From positions 34,787-98,786 of the forward strand of contig JAFACG010000043.1 of the NCBI GenBank assembly GCA_023425645.1: a stretch of DNA of 64,000 nucleotides, written 5' to 3'. Position 1 is the stretch's first letter. Each line of letters opens with the position of its first letter. Made by a program: the position numbers and the translations under genes. This stretch comes from Pseudomonadota bacterium (GTDB lineage: Bacteria > Pseudomonadota > Gammaproteobacteria > Burkholderiales > Burkholderiaceae_B). Shown here one piece after another: positions 36,233-44,841 of this stretch. Below the pieces are notes generated by a model. That model was not told where the DNA came from and did not search any database. It saw only the letters and a program-made list of their open reading frames with translations.

Positions 36233-37903
36233 TTAAATAGCCTTGACAGGCCCTGGCCGGTCCAGGCCGCCTGCCGCGCTCAGCCAGGCCTCAGTCGCCG
36301 TGTCGTAGATGCGCCGGCCATGCACGCAGGCCAACAGGCCCATGCGGCGCACCTTGCGCGACACGCGTTCATTGGCCTCGCACAGCGCCACCTGCACGCC
36401 GCGGCGCGCCAGATCATCCAGGGCCGTCTCCAGCGCCTGCAAGGCGGTGGCGTCCATGAAGGGCACATAGTTCAGGCGCAGCACGATCACCCTGACCGCC
36501 TCCGGCACTTCCTGCAAGGCGCGGTTCACCGCGTCCACGCTGGCGAAAAAATATGGCCCCTCCAGCACCAGCACGCGTATGTCCTCGCGCGCGCTCGCGC
36601 CGGGTTCCACGTCCAGCACGCGCTGCAGCTCCCTGCCCTCCAGCAAGCGGACCCGCACGCCGTCCGAGGTGCGCTTGAGTACATACAGCATGGCCAGCAC
36701 CACCCCGATGTTGACGGCCACCACCAGGTCGGCGAACACCGTCAGGGCGAAGGTCACCCACAGGATGAGCAGATCGGCAGCCGGCAGCCGGCGCTGCAAG
36801 CGCAGCACCAGCCCCGCCTGGCTCATGTTCCAGGCCACGACGAACAGGATTGCGGCCAGCACCGCCAAGGGAATGTAGGCCGCCAACGGGGCCAGCAGCA
36901 GAAGGACCAGCACCAGGAAGGCGGCATGCACGATGCCCGCCAGCGGGCTGTTGCCGCCATTGCGGATATTGGTCGCGGTGCGGGCGATGGCCCCGGTTGC
37001 GGCGATGCCGCCGAACAGGGGCGCCAGCATATTGGCCACGCCCTGGCCCACCAGCTCCTGGTTGGAATCGTGCCTGGCGCCAGTCATGGAATCGGCCACG
37101 ACGGCCGACAGCAAGGATTCGATCGCACCCAGCATGGCGATGGCAAAGGCCGGCCCGATCAGCTCCACCACGCGCGTCAGCGTGATCTGCGGCCACTGGA
37201 ACGACGGCAGGCCGGTCGGCAAGGCGCCGAAGCTGGACCCGATGGTGGCCACCGACTCGAAGCGGAACACGGCCTGCACCAGCGTCACCAGCACCAGCGC
37301 CGCCAAGGGGGCTGGAATGCGCGAGAGGCCGCGCACCCGGGGCAGAACCAGCAGGATGATCAGGGACAGGATTCCCAGCCCGGTGGTGGCCGGGTCCAGA
37401 GCGGACAGGTTCTGCAGCAGGAACCAGAGTTTTTCGTGGAAATACTGGCCCTGGACGACCGGCAGGCCGAAGAAGTCGCGCCACTGCCCCACCCAGATGA
37501 TCACGCCTATGCCGGCCGTGAAGCCCACGATGACCGGGTCGGGAATGAAACGTATCACCGCTCCCAGCCGCAGCAGGCCCAGCAGCAGGAGAATGACGCC
37601 CGCCATCAGGGTGGCGATCTGCAGCCCCGCCACGCCATGCTGAGCCACCACCCCTGACAGGATGACGATGAAGGCGCCCGTGGGGCCGGCGATCTGGACG
37701 CGGCTACCGCCCAGAACGGACACCGCCAGGCCAGCCACGATGGCCGTGTACAGGCCCTGCTCCGGCTTGACGCCCGAGGCGATCGCGAACGCCATGGCCA
37801 GGGGCAGCGCCACCACGCCCACGATCAAGCCCGCCAGCACATTGTTCAACCAATGACGGCGGTTCAATAGGCCGGCTCGGCCCGCTTCCAGCAGTGCAAT
37901 CAT
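36233..37903 (-). CDS. SulP-family anion transporter with STAS domain
   Basis: A 556-residue transporter with about 10-12 membrane helices in residues 15-420 and a C-terminal STAS domain (about 435-545; IRVLVLEGPYFFASVDAVNR, then VLRLNYVPFMDATALQALE). Family blocks include NVLAGLIVGVVALPLAMAFA, GLYTAIVAGLAVSVLGGSRV and GPTGAFIVILSG. Members carry sulfate, bicarbonate or other anions; the substrate cannot be read here. Start at ATG 37903 with AAGGA six bases upstream; a longer frame exists but lacks a ribosome binding site. Confidence 0.93.
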   Translation of the reverse strand: MIALLEAGRAGLLNRRHWLNNVLAGLIVGVVALPLAMAFAIASGVKPEQGLYTAIVAGLAVSVLGGSRVQIAGPTGAFIVILSGVVAQHGVAGLQIATLMAGVILLLLGLLRLGAVIRFIPDPVIVGFTAGIGVIIWVGQWRDFFGLPVVQGQYFHEKLWFLLQNLSALDPATTGLGILSLIILLVLPRVRGLSRIPAPLAALVLVTLVQAVFRFESVATIGSSFGALPTGLPSFQWPQITLTRVVELIGPAFAIAMLGAIESLLSAVVADSMTGARHDSNQELVGQGVANMLAPLFGGIAATGAIARTATNIRNGGNSPLAGIVHAAFLVLVLLLLAPLAAYIPLAVLAAILFVVAWNMSQAGLVLRLQRRLPAADLLILWVTFALTVFADLVVAVNIGVVLAMLYVLKRTSDGVRVRLLEGRELQRVLDVEPGASAREDIRVLVLEGPYFFASVDAVNRALQEVPEAVRVIVLRLNYVPFMDATALQALETALDDLARRGVQVALCEANERVSRKVRRMGLLACVHGRRIYDTATEAWLSAAGGLDRPGPVKAI

Positions 37904-37987
37904 CGTCCGTCCTTGCGACACCCGGCCAGCCTGCGTATTCCAACAGGCGCCGGACAGGCCCCGCGCCACCTTGGCCGGTCCCGGTAG

Positions 37988-38004
37988 TTATCATTACATG
38001 ATAA
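37988..38004. promoter_or_regulatory. Perfect inverted repeat upstream of the SulP gene
   Basis: TTATCAT-TAC-ATGATAA: 7-bp perfect arms around 3 bases, 85 bases before the SulP start and downstream of the P-type ATPase terminator. The position suits an operator, or it may overlap an AT-rich -10 region. Confidence 0.45.
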
Positions 38005-38049
38005 TACTATTCACATTCCTGCCCATACAGAAGCGGGACCGACCTCCCC

Positions 38050-38077
38050 AAAAAAAAACCGCCTGTCGCCAGGCGGG
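38050..38077 (-). terminator. Terminator after the heavy-metal ATPase
   Basis: On the minus strand CCGCCTG-GCGA-CAGGCGG is followed by nine T's. It lies 22 bases after the ATPase stop and separates it from the SulP gene. Confidence 0.9.
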
Positions 38078-38098
38078 GGAAGTCGGACGGAAGTATGC

Positions 38099-40402
38099 TC
38101 AGTGTCGCGCGCGCAACAGTCGCAGGCTGTTGAGCACCACCAGCAGGCTGGCGCCCACGTCGGCGAACACGGCCATCCACATGGTGGCCTGGCCGCTCAA
38201 GGCCATCACCAGGAACACGGCCTTGATGCCCAGGGCCAGGCTGATGTTCTGCCACAGCACGCGGTGCAGGGCCTGGGACTGCCGCATCAGCAAGGCGATC
38301 TTGCCCAGGTCGTCGTCCATCAGCGCCACATCGGCTGTCTCGATGGCGATGTCCGAGCCCAGCGCGCCCATGGCAATGCCCACGTCGGCGCGAGCCAGGG
38401 CGGGCGCATCGTTGATGCCATCGCCCACCATGGCCACCAGGCCCTGGCCCAGGCGCTGCTCGATGCGTTCCAGCTTGTCCTGCGGCAGCAGCCCGGCCCG
38501 GTAATCCGCGATGCCGGCCTGAGCAGCCACGTGGCGCACGGCCTGCTCGTGGTCGCCCGACAGAATCTCCACCTGCACGCCTTGCCGCTGCAGGGCCGCA
38601 ATGGCCTGGGCCGTGGTGGGGCGCAGCGTGTCCAGGACGGCGAACCAGGCCAGCAGTCCCTTGTCGTCGCCCAGATACACCATGCTGGCGCCGCTCTCCA
38701 GGGCTTGCTGCTCAGCCTGGCTGAGGAAGGCCCGATCCGCGCCCTCCAGAACCCAGCTGCGCTTGCCCAGCCGCAACGCGCCGTTCAGGCCGCGGGCCTG
38801 CACGCCATGTCCGGCGACGGCTTCGAACTGCTCCAGTCCCGCCAGACCGGACGCATGCCGGCCCCGGGCGATGGCTTGCGAAGCCGGATGGTCGGAACGC
38901 TCGGCCAGCGCCACCGCCAGGTCCAGGACCTGCTCGTCCGTCACTCCTTCGCGCAGGCTGCCATAGACATCGAGCGCCGGCTGTCCGAGCGTCAGGGTGC
39001 CGGTCTTGTCCACGGCCAGGTAACGCAGCTGGCGGGCGCGCTCCAGATAGACGCCGCCCTTCACCAGGATGCCGGCCCGCGCCGTGCTCGCCAGCGCGCT
39101 GACCACGGCAACCGGCGTGGAGATCACCAGCGCGCATGGGCAGGCGATCACCAGCAGCACCAGGGCGCGATACACCGCGTCCAGCCAGCTCACCCCCCAC
39201 ACCAGGGGCAGGGCCACGGCCATGAGCACGGCGGCCATGACCACCAGCGGCGTATAGACACGGGAAAACTGGTCCACGAAGCGCTGGATGGGCGCCTTGT
39301 TGGCCTGGGCTTCCTGAACTGAGCGGGTGATGCGCGCCAGCAAGGTATCATCGTGCGCGGCCGACACCCGGTACACCAGTTCGCCCATGCCATTGATGGT
39401 GCCTGCAAAGACTTCGTCGCCCGGCCCCTTGTCCACGGGCGCGCTCTCGCCGGTGATGGGCGCCTGGTTGACGGCGCTGAGTCCCTCCACCACCTGCCCG
39501 TCCAGGCCGAAGCGCTCGCCCGGCGCCACGCGCACGGACCAGCCCGCCTGCACCTGGCTGGCCGGCAGGCGGCTCCAGCCACGCCCGTCGGCGCTGGCCA
39601 GCACATCGTCGGGCACCAGCTTGAGCAGGCTGTCCACGGCATTGCGGGCGCGGTCCAGGGAACGGGCCTCGATCCATTCGGCCAGGCTGAACAAGGACAT
39701 CACCATCGCGGCTTCCGGCCATTGGGCCAGCAGCACCGCGCCGGTGACGGCAATGCTCATGAGCGCATTGATGTTCAACTGGCCGTTGCGCAACGCGATC
39801 CAGCCCTTTTTGTAGACCTGCACGCCGCCGGACAGAATGGCCCCCAGCGACAGGACGATGACCAGCCATTCGGGCGCGGCCAGCCAGTGGCTGATCTCCG
39901 CGCCCAGCGCCAGCGCCACGGCGGCGACGATGCGCACCAGGCCCTGGCGTGCGGGAGCGGCCGCCGTGGGGGCCTCGTCCGCCATGCGAGGCTGAAAGCC
40001 CAGGCCGCGCAGGGCCTGCAGCACTATGTCGCGCGCTCCTTCGGCATGCTCCACCGTCAGGACGCGCTGCATCAGGTCAAAGCCCAGCTCGCGCACCTGC
40101 GGCACGCGCTTCAGGCCCGAACGGATCATGTTTTCCTCGGCCGGGCAATCCATGTCGGCGATGTGCACCACCAGGCGGGTGCCGGTGCTGGCCGCCAGGG
40201 CGACGGCCGGCGCGGACGCCGGCATGGCGCAGCAGGCCGCGGCGGCGGCGCGCGCCTGGGCGCGTCCATGATCATGGCCGTGGTCATGCCCATGGTCGTG
40301 GGAATGGTCATGCGAGTGATCATGGGAATGATCGTGCGCATGGTCGCCCCGCGCTTCGCTGCCCGTGGGAGGGATTGTTCCGGTCTTGTCGAAAGAAGTC
40401 AT
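38099..40402 (-). CDS. Zn(II)/Cd(II)/Pb(II) P1B-type ATPase
   Basis: A 767-residue heavy-metal exporter. It opens with a His/Asp-rich tail (residues 21-46, HDHSHDH type repeats) and a CC pair at 57-58. A heavy-metal-associated domain with MDCPAEEN (C86) replaces the usual GMxCxxC, as in ZntA/PbrA-like pumps. Membrane CPC is at 421-423, the phosphorylation site DKTGTLT starts at 465, and GDGINDAPALARADVG closes the P domain. It pumps divalent soft metals out of the cytoplasm using ATP. Divergent from its MerR-type regulator, whose promoter site overlaps its own promoter. Confidence 0.95.
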   Translation of the reverse strand: MTSFDKTGTIPPTGSEARGDHAHDHSHDHSHDHSHDHGHDHGHDHGRAQARAAAAACCAMPASAPAVALAASTGTRLVVHIADMDCPAEENMIRSGLKRVPQVRELGFDLMQRVLTVEHAEGARDIVLQALRGLGFQPRMADEAPTAAAPARQGLVRIVAAVALALGAEISHWLAAPEWLVIVLSLGAILSGGVQVYKKGWIALRNGQLNINALMSIAVTGAVLLAQWPEAAMVMSLFSLAEWIEARSLDRARNAVDSLLKLVPDDVLASADGRGWSRLPASQVQAGWSVRVAPGERFGLDGQVVEGLSAVNQAPITGESAPVDKGPGDEVFAGTINGMGELVYRVSAAHDDTLLARITRSVQEAQANKAPIQRFVDQFSRVYTPLVVMAAVLMAVALPLVWGVSWLDAVYRALVLLVIACPCALVISTPVAVVSALASTARAGILVKGGVYLERARQLRYLAVDKTGTLTLGQPALDVYGSLREGVTDEQVLDLAVALAERSDHPASQAIARGRHASGLAGLEQFEAVAGHGVQARGLNGALRLGKRSWVLEGADRAFLSQAEQQALESGASMVYLGDDKGLLAWFAVLDTLRPTTAQAIAALQRQGVQVEILSGDHEQAVRHVAAQAGIADYRAGLLPQDKLERIEQRLGQGLVAMVGDGINDAPALARADVGIAMGALGSDIAIETADVALMDDDLGKIALLMRQSQALHRVLWQNISLALGIKAVFLVMALSGQATMWMAVFADVGASLLVVLNSLRLLRARH

Positions 40403-40431
40403 TGCAGCTCCTCGCTTTCTTGCATACCTGC

Positions 40432-40462
40432 AGTAGAAAGCCTAAAGTAACTACAAGGTCAA
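40432..40462 (-). promoter_or_regulatory. MerR-type promoter/operator of the metal ATPase
   Basis: On the minus strand -35 TTGACC (40462-40457) and -10 TCTACT (40437-40432) are separated by 19 bases, longer than the 17 of normal promoters. The spacer contains the dyad CCTTGTAGT / ACTTTAGG. The long spacer with a centred dyad is the hallmark of MerR-family activated promoters, where the regulator untwists the DNA. Confidence 0.85.
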
Positions 40463-40480
40463 GCCTTCAGGAGCCTTGTC

Positions 40481-40912
40481 ATGAAAATCGGCGAATTGGC
40501 GCAAAAAAGCCACTGCAACACCGAAACCATCCGTTATTACGAAAAAGTCGGCCTGCTGCCCGAGCCCGAGCGCAGCGAAGGCAACTACCGGCAGTACCGC
40601 GCCATGCACCTGGAACGGCTGCGCTTCATCCGCAACTGCCGCAGCCTGGACATGACGCATGAAGAAATCCGCGCCCTGCTGGCCCATATGGACGGCCCGG
40701 CCCAGGACTGCGAGCCCGTGAACAGCCTGCTCGACGAACATATCGAACACGTGGCCGTGCGCATCCGCGAACTGGAACACCTGCAGGAACAATTGAAGGA
40801 ACTGCGCCACCGCTGCGGCCAGGCCGGCGGACTGGAGCACTGCGGCATCCTGCAGGGCCTGGTGGACATGGAACCGGACCGCGTGCCGGGCCCCAGCACC
40901 CACCTGGGCTGA
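40481..40912 (+). CDS. MerR-family Cd/Pb-responsive regulator (CadR/PbrR-like)
   Basis: A 143-residue regulator. The N-terminal winged helix-turn-helix (MKIGELAQKSHCNTETIRYY, then EKVGLLPEPERSEGNYRQY) is followed by the dimerisation helix (about 82-110). Metal-site cysteines C77, C112 and C121 fit the CadR/PbrR pattern, where three Cys bind Cd or Pb. The gene is divergent from the ATPase and has its own start with CAGGAG-like sequence upstream. It represses without metal and activates with metal through the 19-bp-spacer promoter. Confidence 0.93.
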   Translation: MKIGELAQKSHCNTETIRYYEKVGLLPEPERSEGNYRQYRAMHLERLRFIRNCRSLDMTHEEIRALLAHMDGPAQDCEPVNSLLDEHIEHVAVRIRELEHLQEQLKELRHRCGQAGGLEHCGILQGLVDMEPDRVPGPSTHLG

Positions 40913-40937
40913 GGCTGTCCCGACACCAGAGGGCGCC

Positions 40938-40960
40938 GGCCCGGCCGCATGGGCCGGGCC
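40938..40960. terminator. Hairpin between convergent genes
   Basis: Perfect 9-bp GC stem GGCCCGGCC / GGCCGGGCC with a GCATG loop, between the MerR gene (+) and the half-YeeE gene (-). There is no T run, so it may be a Rho-independent-like pause or an mRNA end stabiliser. Confidence 0.5.
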
Positions 40961-41001
40961 GCGTCACAGGCAGCGGCGAAGTGAGGCGCAAAGGCGCATG
41001 C

Positions 41002-41412
41002 TCAGCCGCGCAGCCGCCCCGCCAGCCACATGCCGACCAGCATGGCCGCAACGAACAGCACGGCCATGGGCGCACCCGAAGCCGCCAGCACCACGGCCGG
41101 ACCAGGGCAAAAACCCGCCAGCCCCCAGCCCACGCCGAAGACCAGCGCGCCCAGCACCAGCGGCCTGTCGATGCGCCGGCTGGCGGGCAACTGCATGGGC
41201 TGGTTCGTGAAATACGTGCGCGTGCGGCGCCGCGCCAGCGTGAACGGGACAATGGCCACCGCAATGGCCGCCGCCATCACCAGCGCCAAAGACGGGTCCC
41301 AGGCGCCGGCCAGGTCCAGAAATCCCAGCACCTTGGCCGGATCAGCCAGGCCGGACAGCAGCAGCCCAAGGCCAAAGACCAGACCGCTGAACAGGGCAAT
41401 GATGTAAATCAC
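41002..41412 (-). CDS. YeeE/YedE-family half transporter (DUF6691 type), second subunit
   Basis: A 136-residue protein with about four membrane helices and the motif GLAGFCPGPAVVL (Cys within CPGPA), typical of the small partner in split YeeE/YedE sulfur-compound transporters (PmpB-like). I start it at GTG 41412, with AAGGAG six bases upstream. A longer TTG frame adds residues that read as non-coding. It lies 10 bases after its partner. Together with the BigR-like repressor and persulfide dioxygenase next door, a role in moving thiosulfate, sulfide or polysulfide is likely. Confidence 0.85.
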   Translation of the reverse strand: MIYIIALFSGLVFGLGLLLSGLADPAKVLGFLDLAGAWDPSLALVMAAAIAVAIVPFTLARRRTRTYFTNQPMQLPASRRIDRPLVLGALVFGVGWGLAGFCPGPAVVLAASGAPMAVLFVAAMLVGMWLAGRLRG

Positions 41413-41422
41413 ATTCCGCTCC

Positions 41423-41854
41423 TTAAAGCAGATGGCGAACAACGAACACCGTCAGAAAACCGCTGGCCATGAATGCCAGCGTGGCCACCAGCGAGCGGGG
41501 CGACAGGCGCGACAAACCGCAGACCCCGTGTCCGCTGGTGCACCCCGACCCCAGTCGCGCCCCGAACCCCACCAGCAAGCCGGCCAGCACCACCAGCAGC
41601 CAGGGCTGCCCGCCGGGAACCGGCACGGCCTGGCCCGCCAGGCGATACGCCCAGGGCGCCGCCGCCAGGCCCAGCAAGGCCATCCAGCGCCAGCCGCGAT
41701 CCCCGCGCGCCGCGCTCCAGGTGCCCGAGACCAGGCCCGAGATGCCGAACACCCGGCCATTGAGCAGCACCAGGACGGCGGCCGCGCCCCCCACCAGAGC
41801 GCCTCCCAGCAGGGCGCTCCAGGGCGTGAATGACGCCCAGTCGATCTGAATCAT
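41423..41854 (-). CDS. YeeE/YedE-family half transporter, first subunit
   Basis: A 143-residue membrane protein with four or so helices and the conserved cysteine motif FGARLGSGCTSGHGVCGL, which in the full-length YeeE family lines the sulfur-compound path. The start is ATG 41854 with AGGAG eight bases upstream. The neighbouring gene supplies the second half, so the pair probably equals one full YeeE-type transporter. It lies 30 bases after the ArsR-family gene and is probably in its operon. Confidence 0.88.
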   Translation of the reverse strand: MIQIDWASFTPWSALLGGALVGGAAAVLVLLNGRVFGISGLVSGTWSAARGDRGWRWMALLGLAAAPWAYRLAGQAVPVPGGQPWLLVVLAGLLVGFGARLGSGCTSGHGVCGLSRLSPRSLVATLAFMASGFLTVFVVRHLL

Positions 41855-41884
41855 GTTTTGCTCTCCTGAGAACCGGTTCAAGGC

Positions 41885-42187
41885 CTACGCGCAGAAAATT
41901 CCGTACAAGGTCCGCATCACCGCCAGCACATCCGGATGCTCCAGCCGGTAATATACGAATTTGCCGTCCTTGCGGCTGGTGATCAGCCCTTCACGGCGCA
42001 ATACCGTCAATTGCTGCGACAAGGTGGGCTGGCCGATGCCGCTGCGTTGCGCCAGTTCGCCCACATTGCACTCCCCCTGCACCAAGGCGCATAGAATGAG
42101 AAGGCGATCGGGGTTGGCCAGCTTGCGCAACAGATTGCTGGCCTGATCGGCCACCAGGCGCAAGGCCTGCAGATCGGGTTGACTCAT
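41885..42187 (-). CDS. ArsR-family sulfide/persulfide-responsive repressor (BigR/SqrR-like)
   Basis: A 100-residue winged-helix repressor (LANPDRLLILCALVQGECNV, then SGIGQPTLSQQLTVLRREGL and KDGKFVYYRLEHPDV). Three cysteines, C33, C40 and C99. C33 and C99 are 66 residues apart, the same spacing as the two thiols that form a tetrasulfide link in SqrR (C41/C107) and BigR (C42/C108). C33 sits in the alpha2 helix and C99 at the C-terminal helix, as required. Metal-site residues of ArsR/CadC are absent. It is divergent from the dioxygenase gene and heads the transporter pair. Confidence 0.88.
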   Translation of the reverse strand: MSQPDLQALRLVADQASNLLRKLANPDRLLILCALVQGECNVGELAQRSGIGQPTLSQQLTVLRREGLITSRKDGKFVYYRLEHPDVLAVMRTLYGIFCA

Positions 42188-42254
42188 ATCAATCAGCCAG
42201 AAATTAATATATATTATTATATATTATATTTTTAAATACCGTAAGAGGACCGCC
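42188..42254. promoter_or_regulatory. Divergent promoter/operator of the BigR-like operon
   Basis: 67 bases between the repressor and the dioxygenase. Bases 42206-42238 are almost purely A/T with alternating TATATAT blocks that form imperfect inverted repeats, in strong contrast to the GC-rich genes on both sides. BigR-type repressors bind AT-rich palindromes in this position, so this is the probable shared operator. AAGAGGA (42243-42249) is the ribosome binding site of the dioxygenase. Confidence 0.65.
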
Positions 42255-43121
42255 ATGCCCCAAGCTCAGGTCGCCCACTTCTTCGATCCGGACACATCCA
42301 CCTTCTCCTACGTGGTCCATGCCGATGGCCAGAAGGAATGCGCCATCATCGACTCCGTCCTGGACTACGATGCTGCGGCCGGCCGCACCCGCAGCGATTC
42401 GGCCCAGGAAATCGTGGATTTCGTGCGCGGGCGCGGACTGCAGGTGCAATGGATACTGGAGACTCACGCGCATGCGGACCACCTGTCCGCCGCCGTCTGG
42501 CTGCAGGAGCGACTGGGCGGGAAGATCGCCATCGGCAGGCACATACGCCAGGTGCAAGCGACGTTCGGCCGCATCTTCAATATAGAAGCGCAGATCAAGG
42601 CCGACGGCACGCCTTTCGACGCCCTGTTCGAGGACCAGCAGCATTTCCACATCGGCGCGCTGCCCGTGCAGGCCCTGCACGTTCCCGGCCATACCCCGGC
42701 CGACATGGCCTATCACGTCCAGGGGCTGGGCGTGTTCGTGGGCGACACCCTGTTCCAGCCCGACGTGGGCACGGCGCGCTGCGATTTCCCAGGCGGCAGC
42801 GCCGTCCACCTGTACCGGTCCATCCAGCGTCTGCTGGCCCTGCCAGCGCAAACGGTGCTGTTCATGTGCCACGACTACCCGCCCGAGGGGCGCAAGCCGC
42901 GCTGCAGCTGCACGGTAGCCGAACAGAAAGCCGGCAACATCCACGTGCGCGACGGCGTCACCGAAGACCAGTTCCGGGAACTGCGCGAAGCGCGCGACAA
43001 GACCCTGGCCATGCCGCGCCTGATCCTGCCCTCCGTTCAGATCAACATACGCGCCGGACACTTTCCGGAACCCGAAGACAACGGCCAGGCTTATCTGAAA
43101 CTGCCGCTGAACCTGCTCTGA
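42255..43121 (+). CDS. blh: Persulfide dioxygenase-like metallo-beta-lactamase-fold protein (Blh type)
   Basis: A 288-residue MBL-fold enzyme. Metal ligands: ETHAHADHLSA gives H71, H73, D75 and H76; H146 in VPGHTPAD; D164 in FVGDTLFQPD; H206 in FMCHDYPP. The set matches ETHE1-like persulfide dioxygenases, which bind one iron and oxidise glutathione persulfide to sulfite. The C-terminal part (SVQINIRAGHFPEPEDNG) matches the Blh proteins found with BigR. No rhodanese domain is fused. Divergent from the BigR-like repressor. Confidence 0.9.
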   Translation: MPQAQVAHFFDPDTSTFSYVVHADGQKECAIIDSVLDYDAAAGRTRSDSAQEIVDFVRGRGLQVQWILETHAHADHLSAAVWLQERLGGKIAIGRHIRQVQATFGRIFNIEAQIKADGTPFDALFEDQQHFHIGALPVQALHVPGHTPADMAYHVQGLGVFVGDTLFQPDVGTARCDFPGGSAVHLYRSIQRLLALPAQTVLFMCHDYPPEGRKPRCSCTVAEQKAGNIHVRDGVTEDQFRELREARDKTLAMPRLILPSVQINIRAGHFPEPEDNGQAYLKLPLNLL

Positions 43122-43248
43122 TCCCGCGCCGGGGAACCTGCGGCCATGTCGCCGACTCTGAGCTGGAACAAGCCTGTTACAGGACAGGCTTGCGTATACT
43201 GCAACCGCCCCCTTTCATTCACATGACCGTTCAGAGGAAACCCAAGGC

Positions 43249-43629
43249 ATGACATACATGGCCATCAAGCATCTGCACATGACCGCGGCAGGATTGAGCA
43301 TTCTGTTCTTCATCATCCGGGCCTTCTGGTCGGTCAGCGGCTCCGCCCTTTTGCAAAACCGTTTCGTACGCATCGCTCCCCACGTGATAGACACGGTCCT
43401 GCTGGTCTGTGGCCTGGCCCTGGCCGGGATGCTGGGCGCCGCCGCCGGCCAGCCCTGGCTGATCACCAAGATCGTGCTGCTGGTGGCCTACATCGTCGTG
43501 GGCAGCTACGCCATCAAGCGCGGCAAGACCGCGCAAAGCCGCGCCTGGGCGGCCGTGCTGGCGGTGGCCATCTTCGTCTACATCGTCGGCGTGGCCTTGC
43601 GCCACAGCCCCGGCTCCTGGTTCTTCTGA
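43249..43629 (+). CDS. SirB-like membrane protein
   Basis: A 126-residue protein with four membrane helices (about 8-28, 46-66, 71-90, 98-118). The opening YMAIKHLHMTAAGLSILFF with IRAFWSVSG, and the ending GVALRHSPGSWFF, resemble the SirB2/YchQ family. The function is unknown. It is on the same strand as the dioxygenase but 127 bases away, so linkage to the sulfur genes is only positional. Confidence 0.75.
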   Translation: MTYMAIKHLHMTAAGLSILFFIIRAFWSVSGSALLQNRFVRIAPHVIDTVLLVCGLALAGMLGAAAGQPWLITKIVLLVAYIVVGSYAIKRGKTAQSRAWAAVLAVAIFVYIVGVALRHSPGSWFF

Positions 43630-43684
43630 TTCATCGGCCGGGGCGGCGCGCTCCGCAGCCCCGGCCATGAACGTGCACAGGAAC

Positions 43685-44740
43685 TTACCAGACTCCAATC
43701 CAGCCCTGCACCGCCAGGCTGCTGAGCGCCACGGCCGCCCACACGCCCAGGCCCAGCAGGGCGGGACGCAGACCGGCCCGCGCCATGATTTTCAGGTCGG
43801 ACGACAGGCCGATGGCCGCCAGTGCCAGCACCATCAGGAACTGGGCCGTCCAGCGCAGGGGCTCCAGCCATTGGACGGGCACCAGGCCCAGCGAGCGCAG
43901 CGTGGAGGCCACGATGAACCACAGGATGAACCAGGGAAACACGCGCATCAGATCGAAATCCCGGCCGTCCTGGCGCGAACGCCAGATCTCCAGGCCGGTC
44001 AGGACCAGGCAGATGGGGATGATCAAGGTGGCGCGCGTCAGCTTCACGATGGTGGCGTGGTCGCCGGCCTGACTGCTGTAGCTGTAGCCGGCCGCCACCA
44101 CGGACGAGGTGTCATTGATGGCCGTGCCCGCCCAGACGCCGAACCCGGCGTCGGACATGTTCATCATGTGGCCGGCCACTGGAAAGATCAGCACCGCCAG
44201 GATGTTGAAAATGAAGATGGTGGAGATCGCCAGCGCGGTCTCGTGCTCTTCGGGGCGGATGATGGGCGTGACGGCCGCAATGGCCGACCCCCCGCAGATG
44301 GCCGTGCCCACGCCGATCAGGGTGCGCAGCTTGGACGGTATGCCCAGCATGCGGCCCAGGACATAGGCGGCCACGAACGCCACCGACAGGGTCACCAAGG
44401 TGACCGCCAGCGAATCCAGGCCGGTGCGCATCACCTGCGGCAGGCTCAGGCCGAAGCCCAGGCCTATGATGGACCATTGCAGCAGGATCTTGGAGGAAAA
44501 TTGCAGGCCGGGACGGCACACCGGCGCCACGCCGATCAGGTTGCGCACCACCATGCCCAGAACGATGGCAAATACCGGCCCGCCGATCAAGGGCCAGTAC
44601 TCGCCCAGCCCCAGGGCGACCACGCCCACGGCCAGGGACAGCAGGAAGCCCCACCAGCGCGACGGCTTCAGGGGCTGGTCCGTCCGGACCTGGGCAGCCG
44701 CGCCGGCGCGGCTCAACAATGAATCTGTGGTGCTGGCCAT
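43685..44740 (-). CDS. YeiH/UPF0324-family membrane protein (putative sulfate/sulfite exporter)
   Basis: A 351-residue protein with about ten membrane helices. Family blocks: FAIVLGMVVRNLIG, GLQFSSKILLQWSIIGLGF, TAICGGSAIAAVTPIIRPEE and WAGTAINDTSSVVAAGYSYS. Start at ATG 44740 (GAGG about 9 bases upstream); another ATG at 44755 is possible. It is divergent from a LysR gene, the same arrangement as yeiH-yeiE in E. coli. YeiH is commonly annotated as a sulfate exporter, but I know of no direct transport proof. Confidence 0.87.
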   Translation of the reverse strand: MASTTDSLLSRAGAAAQVRTDQPLKPSRWWGFLLSLAVGVVALGLGEYWPLIGGPVFAIVLGMVVRNLIGVAPVCRPGLQFSSKILLQWSIIGLGFGLSLPQVMRTGLDSLAVTLVTLSVAFVAAYVLGRMLGIPSKLRTLIGVGTAICGGSAIAAVTPIIRPEEHETALAISTIFIFNILAVLIFPVAGHMMNMSDAGFGVWAGTAINDTSSVVAAGYSYSSQAGDHATIVKLTRATLIIPICLVLTGLEIWRSRQDGRDFDLMRVFPWFILWFIVASTLRSLGLVPVQWLEPLRWTAQFLMVLALAAIGLSSDLKIMARAGLRPALLGLGVWAAVALSSLAVQGWIGVW

Positions 44741-44841
44741 AGTAGAAAACCTCATTTTCTAATAATTGAAAGTAATTTTAGGTTGACCGGCCATATAAAA
44801 AAATTCATTATTACTTATCGTAAGTATCAATTTTTTTGATC

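Noticed and set aside
40262..40345. Short repeated units that resemble a tiny direct-repeat array
   Set aside because: These encode the HDH-type metal-binding tail of the P-type ATPase; unit size and in-frame coding rule out a CRISPR array.
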